From contig NZ_AUCU01000009.1 of assembly GCF_000429925.1 (NCBI RefSeq), positions 1-64,000 of the forward strand: a stretch of 64,000 bases of DNA. The letters run 5' to 3'. The notes under the pieces are model-generated. The model was not told the DNA's origin. It worked only from the letters and a program-made list of their open reading frames with translations, and searched no databases. Source of the stretch: Desulfatirhabdium butyrativorans DSM 18734. GTDB lineage: Bacteria; Desulfobacterota; Desulfobacteria; Desulfobacterales; Desulfatirhabdiaceae. Shown piece after piece: positions 50,239 to 58,382 of the stretch. A program made the translations under genes and the position numbers. Position 1 is the stretch's first letter. Every line of letters begins with the position of its first letter.

Positions 50239-51430
50239 TGCCTGGGGATGGATGTTTCTGCTTCTTGCCGCTTGGATCTTTCCATCTCCGGTGCGGTGTG
50301 AGGAAGCCGTCCTGGCGGCATTTTTGGAAAAGGCAGCGTGGCAACTTCACGATGTCCGCCAGGCCGAAGACGGTGCCTTCGAAATCGTCGGATCCGATCC
50401 CCAGTGGATTTCGCCTGCGATTCAGAAGCCGCTGACCGCCGTTCGGGGATTTTTCGGGGAACTCTCCTTCGAGAATTGTCCATCCGCTGTTTCTGTGCAA
50501 TTGTTTTGGGGAACCGATGAGAGCGGTTACACCGAAGCATCGAGCTATCGCTTTACGGCCGATCCCGACAAGGCGGGACGGCTCGCGTTCTTCCTGCCCT
50601 TCGATCCGGAATGGCTGGCCCATGCCGTGACGAAGTCGGCCCTTCTGCATCATCTTCGACTGGATGTCGATGCACCGGTAGGCAAAAGGCTTCGCATTCG
50701 GCAAATCGGTATTGTACAAACGTTTCAACCGGATCTGGCCCGCTGGATTCCCCCGGATCTCGTTTATCCCGTTCTGGAACGGGAAGTTCCATCGGATGTT
50801 TCCGAGATCGGCCCTTGGAGGGAGCATGACCTGATGCCGGATGGGGATGGGTTCTGGCGGGTGGCTGGTGAAGACCCGTTCTGGCTTTCTCCGAATATCG
50901 ACATTTTCCCCCGACGGGTGAAGGGGGTATTCGTCGAGATGGATGTTCAGCCGTCCGTTTCCTTGAAACGGATTGCGTTGCAGGTGTTCTGGAGAACGTA
51001 TGAATTGGATTTCAATGAAATACGGAGCTTTCGCTTGATCGTCCGACCCAGGGATGGTGCCGTGCGATTTTTCCTGCCGCTTCTCGTATTGCCGCCGGAT
51101 GATCTGCTGAAGCATCTGCGAATTGATCTGGACGGATGTGCATCGTGCAAAGTCCGGTTGCGTTCAGTGCAATTCGTGACTGGAGATCTTCGGGAATATC
51201 GGGCTTGGTTGCCGCGGCAGTTGATCTACGGCCTCGGGAAAAACGTTTATGGAAGGAATATTCTCGAGGATATTGCGGCCAATCTCCGAAGAGACAAGAT
51301 CTTTCTGTTGTTGTATGGATGCTGTATCGCAGGATGTGTGTGGCTTCTGTATCCTCTGCGAGGCCGAAAGCACCCGTCTGTCGGATCCCAAGATGCTACG
51401 GAGTGCAAGCATACGGCATCGGGATGCTGA
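50222..51430 (+). CDS. Exported protein of two beta modules with C-terminal membrane anchor (copy 1)
   Basis: A 402-residue protein from ATG 50222. A signal peptide (residues 1-25, ending VRCEE) is followed by two copies of a roughly 150-residue module. Module 1 has VGSDPQWISP, VQLFWGTDESGYTEASSY and LRLDVDA; module 2 has AGEDPFWLSP, LQVFWRTYELDFNE and LRIDLDGCASCKVRLRSVQFV. Near the C-terminus YGLGKNVYGRNILEDIA precedes a hydrophobic helix (IFLLLYGCCIAGCVWLLYPL). The module also ends the two AlgX-like proteins. It is probably periplasmic, inner-membrane anchored and glycan-binding; no known family was recognised. A paralogue is at 60061. Confidence 0.65.
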   Translation: MTLFRNAWGWMFLLLAAWIFPSPVRCEEAVLAAFLEKAAWQLHDVRQAEDGAFEIVGSDPQWISPAIQKPLTAVRGFFGELSFENCPSAVSVQLFWGTDESGYTEASSYRFTADPDKAGRLAFFLPFDPEWLAHAVTKSALLHHLRLDVDAPVGKRLRIRQIGIVQTFQPDLARWIPPDLVYPVLEREVPSDVSEIGPWREHDLMPDGDGFWRVAGEDPFWLSPNIDIFPRRVKGVFVEMDVQPSVSLKRIALQVFWRTYELDFNEIRSFRLIVRPRDGAVRFFLPLLVLPPDDLLKHLRIDLDGCASCKVRLRSVQFVTGDLREYRAWLPRQLIYGLGKNVYGRNILEDIAANLRRDKIFLLLYGCCIAGCVWLLYPLRGRKHPSVGSQDATECKHTASGC

Positions 51431-51498
51431 AATGGATATCCGCTCTTTACTTTTTTGCAGGAATGGCGACAACCCTTCACAAACAGACAAGGACTTGA

Positions 51499-53361
51499 AT
51501 GTGCGGCATTTGTGGTTTCAGCTGGAACGATGCGGAGTTGATCCGTCGGATGAGCCGGCGGTTGATTCATCGGGGACCGGATCAGGACGGGCATTTCTGC
51601 TGTGACGGTGCTTCTCTGGGGCACCGAAGGCTCAGCATCATCGACCTGAGCCAGAACGGCAGACAACCCATGTTCAACGAAGACCGATCCCTGGTCTTGG
51701 TCTTCAACGGGGAAATCTACAATTTTCGAGAGCTTCGGGAAGAACTGCTTCAGAAAGGCCATGTTTTTGCGAGCCATTCGGATTCGGAAGTCATCCTGCA
51801 TGCCTGGGAGACATACGGTACGGGGGCGCTCGAACGATTGAGAGGCATGTTTGCCTTCGCACTGTATGAGGCGGCGTCCGGACGGATCTATCTGGTCCGG
51901 GATCGGATCGGGATCAAACCGCTGTATTATGCCGTTCAGAATGGACGGCTACGCTTCGCTTCGGAAATCAAAGCCATTCTGGAGGATGAGCGCATCGAGC
52001 GATCCCTCAATCCCCAGGCGCTTTACGACTATCTCGGATTTGAATTCGTTCCTGCACCGGATACGTTTTTCAAAGGCATTTCCAAAATTCCAGCCGGACA
52101 CTATTTCGTTTGGGAAAAAGGGCAGGGAAATCTGGTTCGCTACTGGGATCTGCGCATGAAGCCCGGAAGTCACAGACTTTCCTTCGATGAGGCGGTCGCC
52201 ACCGAGCGCAGACTTCTGGAAGAAGCCGTCGCAAGCCATTTGATCAGCGACGTCCCGCTCGGGGTTTTTCTATCCGGCGGACTCGATTCCAGTGCGCTGG
52301 TAGCCATGATGCGGCGGCGTATCACCGGGTCCCTGAAAACCTTTACGATTGGCTATCGGGATCCGTCCTTCAGCGAAACAGAATATGCCCGGATCGTTGC
52401 CGATCATTTCCAGACGGATCATCAAGTGTTGATGATCGACGATCTGAAGCCCGAGTATGTGGAGCAGGCGCTGTGGCATTTGGATGAGCCGATGACCGAT
52501 CTATCCGCCGTGCCGCTCTATCTGTTGTGTCAGCAGGCCAAACGCCATGTGACCGTATGTTTGAGCGGAGAGGGCGGAGACGAAAGTTTCGCAGGGTACG
52601 ACCGTTTCAAGGCAAGCCGTTTGTATCGCTGGTATTGCTATGTGCCGAGGGAGATTCGTGACGGTGTGATCGCCAAAATCGTGGATCGCTTGCCGGATCG
52701 TCCCCAGAAGAAGGGGCTGATCAACATGCTCAAGCGATTTGTGGAAGGCGCGAGGCTGCCCGACGAAGCCATGCACCTGCGGTGGCAATACTTCCTGCCT
52801 CCGGAAATGGTCGATCCATTGTTCAAACCCGATTTCCGGGAAAATCTCGTTCTGGATCCGTTCAGACAGATCCGGCAATATGCCGAGCGATGCGACGCCG
52901 AAGATCCGGTCAATCGTGAAGTGTATCTCGACATGCGTTTCATGATGACCGACAGCGTTCTGATGAAAGTGGACAAGATGAGCATGGCCAGTGCCCTCGA
53001 AATCCGGGTTCCCCTTCTGGATCATGTGTTCGTCGAATTCATGGCATCCCTTCCCGGAGACTGGAAGCTGAAGGGGCTGACGACAAAACATGTATTTCGG
53101 GAGGCATTGAAGGGAATCCTTCCCGACAAGATTGTGTATCGGGGAAAACAGGGATACAGCCTGCCGGTGAAGAACCTGCTGCGAAACGAGCTGAAATCGT
53201 ATATGGTCGATCTGTTGAAGTCTTCGGCCATCATCCGGGAAACGATGAACATCGACTTCATCGATCGGTTGATTGGCGAGCATCTTCAGATGCGGCACAA
53301 CCACAACCATATCCTGTGGGCCCTGATGAATGTCGCCATCTGGCATCTGCATTTCTTCTGA
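51499..53361 (+). CDS. asnB: Glutamine-dependent asparagine synthetase family amidotransferase (AsnB)
   Basis: A 620-residue protein of standard AsnB length. The mature N-terminus MCGICGF gives the nucleophile Cys2 of the Ntn glutaminase, with HRGPDQDG and FNGEIYN in the same domain. The synthetase domain has the PP-motif VFLSGGLDSSALVAMM for ATP pyrophosphate and CLSGEGGDESFAGYDRF further on. In polysaccharide clusters such enzymes often amidate sugar carboxylates or act on peptide-linked uronic acids rather than make free asparagine. That role here is inferred from context. Confidence 0.9.
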   Translation: MCGICGFSWNDAELIRRMSRRLIHRGPDQDGHFCCDGASLGHRRLSIIDLSQNGRQPMFNEDRSLVLVFNGEIYNFRELREELLQKGHVFASHSDSEVILHAWETYGTGALERLRGMFAFALYEAASGRIYLVRDRIGIKPLYYAVQNGRLRFASEIKAILEDERIERSLNPQALYDYLGFEFVPAPDTFFKGISKIPAGHYFVWEKGQGNLVRYWDLRMKPGSHRLSFDEAVATERRLLEEAVASHLISDVPLGVFLSGGLDSSALVAMMRRRITGSLKTFTIGYRDPSFSETEYARIVADHFQTDHQVLMIDDLKPEYVEQALWHLDEPMTDLSAVPLYLLCQQAKRHVTVCLSGEGGDESFAGYDRFKASRLYRWYCYVPREIRDGVIAKIVDRLPDRPQKKGLINMLKRFVEGARLPDEAMHLRWQYFLPPEMVDPLFKPDFRENLVLDPFRQIRQYAERCDAEDPVNREVYLDMRFMMTDSVLMKVDKMSMASALEIRVPLLDHVFVEFMASLPGDWKLKGLTTKHVFREALKGILPDKIVYRGKQGYSLPVKNLLRNELKSYMVDLLKSSAIIRETMNIDFIDRLIGEHLQMRHNHNHILWALMNVAIWHLHFF

Positions 53362-53366
53362 CTCCT

Positions 53367-53386
53367 GATTTTTTACAAATCCATCG
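53367..53386. repeat. 20-mer dispersed motif, degenerate
   Basis: GATTTTTTACAAATCCATCG lies six bases after the asnB stop and just before the Shine-Dalgarno of the next gene. It matches the 20-mer at about 14 of 20 positions. Confidence 0.4.
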
Positions 53387-53406
53387 TAACGTAGAGGAGA
53401 TTCGTA

Positions 53407-54387
53407 GTGAACATACTGGTGACTGGAGGGACAGGGTTTACCGGAAAGGCGCTGGTGCGCAGGTTGTTGCAGGATGGTCATCGGGTGGTTGCCCTGGATT
53501 ACAAGGAAGGGCTCAAAACCCAGGAGCTTCGGGACTGGGGGGCCAAGGTGGTTATCGGAAGCGTTACCGATCCGGAAGTGGTCGACCGATGCATGAAGGA
53601 TATCGAGGTAGTCCACCATCTGGCTGCAGCGTTCCGGGAACTGGACGTGCCCAACCGGTATTATTACGAGGTCAACGTCGAAGGCACCCGAACGGTTCTG
53701 GATGCCGCCTGGCGGCATGGTGTCCGAAAATTTATTTACTGCAGTACCTGTGGTGTGCATGGCAACATCGATCATCCCCCTGGCGATGAAACGGCTCCCA
53801 TTCATGCGGCGGATTATTATCAGCAGACGAAATACGAAGCCGAACCGGTCGTTCAGTCCTATTTCCGAAAGGGTTTGAAAACCGTCATTCTGCGACCTGC
53901 TGCGATCTCCGGCGATCCCGAACGCTTTTTCATGATCTTCAAGCGCGTCGCATCGGGGGTGTTCCCGATGTTCGGGGATGGAAAAACCCTCTATCATCCG
54001 TTGTACATCGATCACCTGGTGGATGCCTTCGTTTTGAGTATGGCGGAAGGCAAGGGGGACGGAGAAGCCTACCTCATCGCAGACGAGCATTATCTGACCA
54101 TCGAGGAATTGGTCCGTCGAACGGCCAAAGCCTTGGGGGTACGGGTCAAAATTCCCCATTTTCCCCTTCTTCCTGTCATGATTGCGGGTCATGTGTGTGA
54201 AGCCGTTTGCAAACCCTTTCATATCGCTCCGCCGATTTTCCCGAGAAGGGTGGACTGGTTTCGGCAGAACAGAGCCTTTAAGATCGACAAGGCGAAGCGG
54301 GATCTGGGATATCGACCCACGGTCGATATCGACGAAGGGTTGAGACGGACGGCGCAGTGGTATCGAGAAGAAGGGCTTCTTTCGTGA
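53407..54387 (+). CDS. NAD-dependent SDR (epimerase / 3-beta-HSD-like), copy 1
   Basis: A 326-residue extended SDR starting at GTG 53407 with GAGGAGA seven bases upstream. The NAD motif is TGGTGFTGK; the catalytic triad's YQQTK lies near residue 145. HHLAAAFRELDVPNRYYYEVNVEGT is characteristic of 3-beta-HSD and sterol-type or hopanoid-type nucleotide-sugar SDRs. The C-terminus CEAVCKPFHIAPPIFPRRVDWF is shared with the 62589 gene. It probably modifies a sugar nucleotide or a lipid-linked intermediate. Confidence 0.82.
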   Translation: MNILVTGGTGFTGKALVRRLLQDGHRVVALDYKEGLKTQELRDWGAKVVIGSVTDPEVVDRCMKDIEVVHHLAAAFRELDVPNRYYYEVNVEGTRTVLDAAWRHGVRKFIYCSTCGVHGNIDHPPGDETAPIHAADYYQQTKYEAEPVVQSYFRKGLKTVILRPAAISGDPERFFMIFKRVASGVFPMFGDGKTLYHPLYIDHLVDAFVLSMAEGKGDGEAYLIADEHYLTIEELVRRTAKALGVRVKIPHFPLLPVMIAGHVCEAVCKPFHIAPPIFPRRVDWFRQNRAFKIDKAKRDLGYRPTVDIDEGLRRTAQWYREEGLLS

Positions 54388-54452
54388 CATACGGCTGTTT
54401 CCGAAGATGGGCGGATCGTTGCGAGCGGTGGCTTTTGGCTTGAGCAATCGAT

Positions 54453-55454
54453 ATGGATAAGCATTCGGAAACCGTTCGTACGCGAAAGAAATGGCTTTGG
54501 TTGAAGCTCTGTTTCGGGCTGGGGACGTTTGCCCTGTTGTTCTGGCTCTTCGATCCGAAAGCCACCCTGTCGATGTTGGCCAAGGCCAGCGTTCCCCACC
54601 TGTTTCTGGCGTTGCTGAGTTGTGTCGTCGTTCTGATGGCCCGATCTCTGCGTTGGCTTGTGATCATGCGGGACATGGGGTTTCAGGGCCGATTCTGGCG
54701 GATCGTCGAGATCTATGCCATCAGCCTCTGGTTCAATACCTTCCTGCCTGGAAGCGTCGGAGGGGATGCTTACAAAGTGTACGGTCTGATCCAGGATGGT
54801 TCCAAACCGATCCAGTCCTTCGCGACGGTTCTGATGGAACGGTTGAGCGGGCTGGGGGCGCTGATATCGATCGCCATTTTCTCGGTGATCGGGTTTGGCC
54901 ATCTGATGCCGATCCCCTCCTGGATGCTGCTCAGCCTCATTCTGATGGTTGCAGCTTTAGTGGTCGGGATCCTGTTTTCGGTACGATTGATTGAACCGGG
55001 AGCGCTCTTATTTCGGAAAAGATTCCCCCGGATTTCGCAGCGGTTGACGGATGAGCGAATCCGGCTGCTGGCGGATGTATTTCACGATTTGATCCGCAAC
55101 AAGCGCCTTCTTTGGCGTGCCTATGTTCTAGGCTTGCTGCTGCAGCTTGTGGTGCTCGTTTCCTATTATGTCGTATCCCTTGCACTGAACGAGCGGATAT
55201 CCATTCTGTTCTTTCTGATCTTTTTCCCGTTGATCGAGATCGTTTCGCTGATTCCAATCACCGTGAACGGCATGGGAATCCGGGAGTTGATGCTCGCCGT
55301 TTTTCTGCAATATGCGGGGGTAGGTCCTTCCTATGCCATTGGTTTTTCGATTCTTCTGCGACTCATCCTGGTGGTGCTGGCTCTTGCGGGAGGCCTGCTG
55401 CTGCTGGTGAGGCCGGGAACGGTTGGAAATCGGTCGGAGAATGTGCCCAAATGA
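54453..55454 (+). CDS. UPF0104 / lysylphosphatidylglycerol synthase transmembrane-type flippase-like protein
   Basis: A 333-residue protein with eight or so hydrophobic segments. NTFLPGSVGGDAYKVYGL followed by VLMERLSGLGALI, and NGMGIRELMLAVFL near residue 275, are the family hallmarks of the LPG synthase TM domain (UPF0104). Members without the synthase domain are thought to flip or transport lipid-linked substrates. In this operon it may move a lipid-linked sugar across the inner membrane. It ends in an ATGA overlap with the acyltransferase. Confidence 0.85.
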   Translation: MDKHSETVRTRKKWLWLKLCFGLGTFALLFWLFDPKATLSMLAKASVPHLFLALLSCVVVLMARSLRWLVIMRDMGFQGRFWRIVEIYAISLWFNTFLPGSVGGDAYKVYGLIQDGSKPIQSFATVLMERLSGLGALISIAIFSVIGFGHLMPIPSWMLLSLILMVAALVVGILFSVRLIEPGALLFRKRFPRISQRLTDERIRLLADVFHDLIRNKRLLWRAYVLGLLLQLVVLVSYYVVSLALNERISILFFLIFFPLIEIVSLIPITVNGMGIRELMLAVFLQYAGVGPSYAIGFSILLRLILVVLALAGGLLLLVRPGTVGNRSENVPK

Positions 55455-56206
55455 AAAAAACCCATGTGTCGGTTACAGCGGCATCCAGTGCGATCGATCG
55501 GTACCGTTCGGTGATCGTTGGAAATTTATCCACAGGGTATCTGATCCGATATGAAGGCTCGATGTTGTTGTCCGCAATACCTGGGGCTGCCGGAATATTC
55601 CTTCGCTCCAGGATCTGGCCCCGGCTTTTCGGCAGTTGCGGAAAAGGCTGCCTGTTCGGGAGCCATGTGATCCTGCGCCATCCGCACCGTATCCATATCG
55701 GAGACCGTGTGGTGGTCAGCGACGGATGCATATTGGACGCACGCAACGACGAGACGGATGAAGTGATGGTTATCGGAAATGACGTGATGCTGTCGAACGA
55801 TGTCGGGATCCATTGCAAGGGGGGGAAGGTTTGGATTGGAGACAGTACCGGCATCAATGTTCAGACCGTCATTCAATCCGTGGACGGGAATCCCGTTCGA
55901 ATCGGAAGAGACGTCATCATCGGCCCGCGCTGTTATATCGTCGGTGGGGGCAGCTACCGAATGGATCGTCTGGATCTGCCGATGCGCCTTCAGGGAATCC
56001 GGCCGGACGGGGGGCTCGTCATCGAAGACGATGTGTGGCTTGGTGCCAATGTAACGGTGATGGGCGGTGTTGTCGTTCATACGGGCAGTGTTGTTGCGGC
56101 CCATGCCGTCGTGACGCATTCGGTGCCGCAACGGGCAATCTGCATGGGGATCCCGGCCCGAGTTGTCCAGATTCGGGGGCAAGGGGATGCCGTTCATAAC
56201 ACTTGA
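55451..56206 (+). CDS. Left-handed beta-helix (hexapeptide) acyltransferase
   Basis: A 251-residue enzyme from ATG 55451. The hexapeptide repeats run from about residue 70 to 235: IHIGDRVVVSDGCILD, VMVIGNDVMLSNDVGIH, VWIGDSTGINVQTVI, VIIGPRCYIVGGGSY, VIEDDVWLGANVTVMGGVVVHTGSVVAAHAVVTHSVP. This is the WbbJ/CysE type fold that O-acetylates sugars in the cytoplasm. The TGA stop (56204-56206) is the first three bases of a repeat family B element. An N-terminal tail of about 60 residues is not conserved. Confidence 0.88.
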   Translation: MKKTHVSVTAASSAIDRYRSVIVGNLSTGYLIRYEGSMLLSAIPGAAGIFLRSRIWPRLFGSCGKGCLFGSHVILRHPHRIHIGDRVVVSDGCILDARNDETDEVMVIGNDVMLSNDVGIHCKGGKVWIGDSTGINVQTVIQSVDGNPVRIGRDVIIGPRCYIVGGGSYRMDRLDLPMRLQGIRPDGGLVIEDDVWLGANVTVMGGVVVHTGSVVAAHAVVTHSVPQRAICMGIPARVVQIRGQGDAVHNT

Positions 56207-56514
56207 TGGCCTCGCAAAAAGTCAGCAGCTCCTTATTGACCCGCAGGAGGGCGGATGAATTTTGCTCAGCAGCGGAAAAACTCAGCAGCCCGATCTCGTA
56301 GGATCGGGCGGGGTGCCAAAATGAAAACGAAGGTTTTCTGAAAGACAACATACTGTTTTTCAGTCGAAAATGGATAAAGCGCGTCCGCCCGATCCTACGA
56401 TCTCCGGCTGCTTCAAACACGTTTCCGCTGCTTCGCAAAACACCACCCGCCCACCTGCTGGAAGTCCGGCATTGGAAGAAAATCGGTGGGTGGCGACTTT
56501 TTGCGGGTCCATTC
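56204..56514. repeat. Repeat family B, copy 2 (full)
   Basis: It is bounded by TGATGGCCTCGCAAAAAGTC (56204-56223) and its inverse GACTTTTTGCGGGTCCATTC (56495-56514). Internal arms CAGCAGCGGAAAAACTCAGCAGCCCGATC / GATCCTACGATCTCCGGCTGC (shown as short pieces: CCCGATCTCGTAGGATCGGG and CCGATCCTACGATCTCCGGC) pair imperfectly. The first TGA is the stop codon of the upstream acyltransferase gene. The gap 56207-56555 contains nothing else. Confidence 0.85.
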
Positions 56515-56555
56515 CACTGGATGAGCTTTACGAAAGCATGCTTCGACAAAACCAC

Positions 56556-57941
56556 ATGAAAAAAGGCCTTCTCCTTTGGGTAGGGATATGGCTCCTCGCC
56601 CTGATGCTTGCGGCTGAGATATCGGCACGGGATACGGCAGCATCCCTGCCCCATGCCCGCGTGGTGTGGCTGCAGGACATCGATGACGGAAAGGATGTTT
56701 TTGCCAGAGGGGATCGATTGCGCTTGATGGGGTGGGATTCGCTCGATGGAAAAGGCGAGCGGCCGATTCTACAGAGCCACGGCCCCTATCGGCGCCCCCT
56801 GATGACCTCCGATGGAACGGCTGTGGTTTTCTCCGTGGGAAACGCCGAGTCGGTCCAGGTAGTTGGATGGCGTGGCGGTGTCCCCCGAACCATCGGAGCA
56901 GGTGTTGCCATCGATGTATGGAAGGATTTTCGGACGGGCAAGCAGTGGGTCTATGTGGCTCAGGATCCCAAGCCGAGCGATTCGGTGAACGAGCGATTCG
57001 GAAGAATTGTCCGCATTGCGATCGATGATCCGGGGGTCGTTGAATTGGTCTGGGATCGATCGATTGTCGGTATCGAAAATTTTCAGCTTTCCCGAGATGG
57101 AAAGCAAGCGAGCGGGACATTCCCCTGGCCACAGGTCGGCATTGCTCAGGTGGCGCAACAACGATTCGATGGCTATGGCAAAGGTTGCTGGGCATCCCTG
57201 TCTCCGGACAACAGTGCCGTTCTGGCTTTTTTTGACGGGATGCACCGGAACTGGTGGATGCGTTCGGCCAGCCACGAATCTCCGTGGAAGGTGAACATCG
57301 CCCTGGCCCCCGGGATCGACGGTCATGAAGTCTATCATCCAAGGTGGAGCAACCATCCCCTGTATCTTGTTCTTACAGGTCCTTACCGGCACCAGGTCGG
57401 ACCCAATGCCATTCTGGGCGGTGGACGACAGGTCGAAGTCTACCTGGGGAAATTTTCGAAGGATTTGACGAAGGTCGAATCCTGGGTGCGGATCACCCAC
57501 AACGAAAAAGGAGATTTCTATCCGGATGCCTGGATTGAACATGGGGAACGCTTTGACCTCGATGTAACGGCAATCGGTGCAAAGGGTGCGCAGAAGTCCC
57601 CCATCGCGGAGGGGTTGGAGCGTCGATCAATCGAGGCCACCCTGATGGAGATGAGCGGGATACCGGACCCGAAGGATATTCTACCGTATCGCAACGCCCT
57701 GGCCGTGTATCGCTATGCGCTTCGTTCCGAAGATCGGGATGCCTTTCAGCATGCAGAAATTCTCGTGGCGCACTGGGTCATTCGCGACGGGAAGAAGCTT
57801 TCGGGGTATCCGAGAGTTCCGGGGCGCGTCTACCGGATGACGATCGAAGATATGGCCCTTCATCCCGAATGGGAAAGCGAGCGCCTGATCCGGGACATGG
57901 ATGCCTGGGACCTGCCTCTGTATGTCGAAGTGTCGGAATAA
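56556..57941 (+). CDS. Exported beta-propeller-like protein of unknown function
   Basis: About 461 residues from ATG 56556. A signal peptide (MKKGLLLWVGIWLLALMLAA) is followed by a beta-rich protein with TolB/WD40-like strands, for example ARGDRLRLMGWDS, MTSDGTAVVFSV, LSRDGKQASGTFPW, LSPDNSAVLAFFDG and HPRWSNHPLYLVLT. This spacing of about 45 residues with D-G and S-P turns suggests a propeller of perhaps six blades. The last 110 residues are helical (ILPYRNALAVYRYALRSED). I do not recognise a family. An in-frame extension to 56370 runs through the repeat B copy and is rejected. Confidence 0.6.
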   Translation: MKKGLLLWVGIWLLALMLAAEISARDTAASLPHARVVWLQDIDDGKDVFARGDRLRLMGWDSLDGKGERPILQSHGPYRRPLMTSDGTAVVFSVGNAESVQVVGWRGGVPRTIGAGVAIDVWKDFRTGKQWVYVAQDPKPSDSVNERFGRIVRIAIDDPGVVELVWDRSIVGIENFQLSRDGKQASGTFPWPQVGIAQVAQQRFDGYGKGCWASLSPDNSAVLAFFDGMHRNWWMRSASHESPWKVNIALAPGIDGHEVYHPRWSNHPLYLVLTGPYRHQVGPNAILGGGRQVEVYLGKFSKDLTKVESWVRITHNEKGDFYPDAWIEHGERFDLDVTAIGAKGAQKSPIAEGLERRSIEATLMEMSGIPDPKDILPYRNALAVYRYALRSEDRDAFQHAEILVAHWVIRDGKKLSGYPRVPGRVYRMTIEDMALHPEWESERLIRDMDAWDLPLYVEVSE

Positions 57942-57948
57942 CCATGCA

Positions 57949-58047
57949 TGGCTATTCGGCTCGATCATCTTTCTGTTTGGATTTTTGCCGCTGGTCCTTT
58001 CGGCGCATTTTTTCCTTTCCTTTGGAAAAGTCTCTGTTTCAACCTGA
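57949..58047 (+). pseudogene. N-terminal remnant of an MBOAT (AlgI-like) gene
   Basis: In the frame of TCG 57961 the translation WLFGSIIFLFGFLPLVLSAHFF aligns with the start of the MBOAT at 42341 (MSFSSIIFLFGFLPVALLLYFI); SIIFLFGFLP is identical over ten residues. The DNA is also close (TCGATCATCTTTCTGTTTGG versus TCGATCATTTTTCTTTTCGG). The frame ends at TGA 58045-58047, four bases before a half repeat B. The original ATG is out of frame. Confidence 0.8.
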
Positions 58048-58050
58048 TGT

Positions 58051-58190
58051 TGATGGAGTCGCAAAAAGTGGCTGTACCCCCGGGTTGTTGGTTTTTGCCG
58101 GGTCTGAGCATGGAGGGTGGGTATGCCTTTTGATGCTGCACCGGAAACCGTTTGAAGCTGCCGGAGATCGCTTGATGGTCTCCGGATTTC
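58051..58190. repeat. Repeat family B, left-half copy
   Basis: It begins TGATGGAGTCGCAAAAAGTG (58051-58070) and continues with GGTCTGAGCATGGAGGGTGG, TATGCCTTTTGATGCTGCAC, CGGAAACCGTTTGAAGCTGC and CGGAGATCG, close to copy 1. The right half is missing. It lies exactly between the MBOAT head and the GT2 tail remnants. Confidence 0.8.
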
Positions 58191-58265
58191 TGATGGGGTC
58201 GCTTCGGTTGTGGCTTCAGCCATTGGTGCCGACGTCACACGAGGTGATTCGGGAAGGCAGGGGGA

Positions 58266-58382
58266 AATGATGTGGACTTTTATCTGAAACTGCGGCAAAA
58301 TGCCCGCCTCAATGTCTTCAGCCTCGATTGCAAGGCGATTTATCATGAATCCGAAGACTTGGCCATTCGGCTGCCGGAGTGA
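58266..58382 (+). pseudogene. C-terminal remnant of the triple GT2 glycosyltransferase
   Basis: The frame from AAT 58266 reads NDVDFYLKLRQNARLNVFSL and DCKAIYHESEDLAIRLPE to TGA 58380. It matches the end of the 43947 gene (NDVDFCLKLRQKGLLNVFTP, YCEAIHHES and SEDFAIRLERE) with an internal deletion of about 50 residues. Upstream bases 58190-58265 may hold a further degraded piece. The TGA overlaps the GTG of the next gene, as in copy 1 where GlpD intervenes. Confidence 0.85.

Noticed and set aside
52501-54447. 648-codon open frame on the minus strand over asnB and the SDR
   Set aside because: It spans two clearly recognised plus-strand genes, is rich in His/Pro/Arg/Gln as expected of an antisense shadow, and shows no domain.
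56370-56555. In-frame extension of the exported propeller-like gene
   Set aside because: It is translated from repeat family B and would bury the signal peptide.
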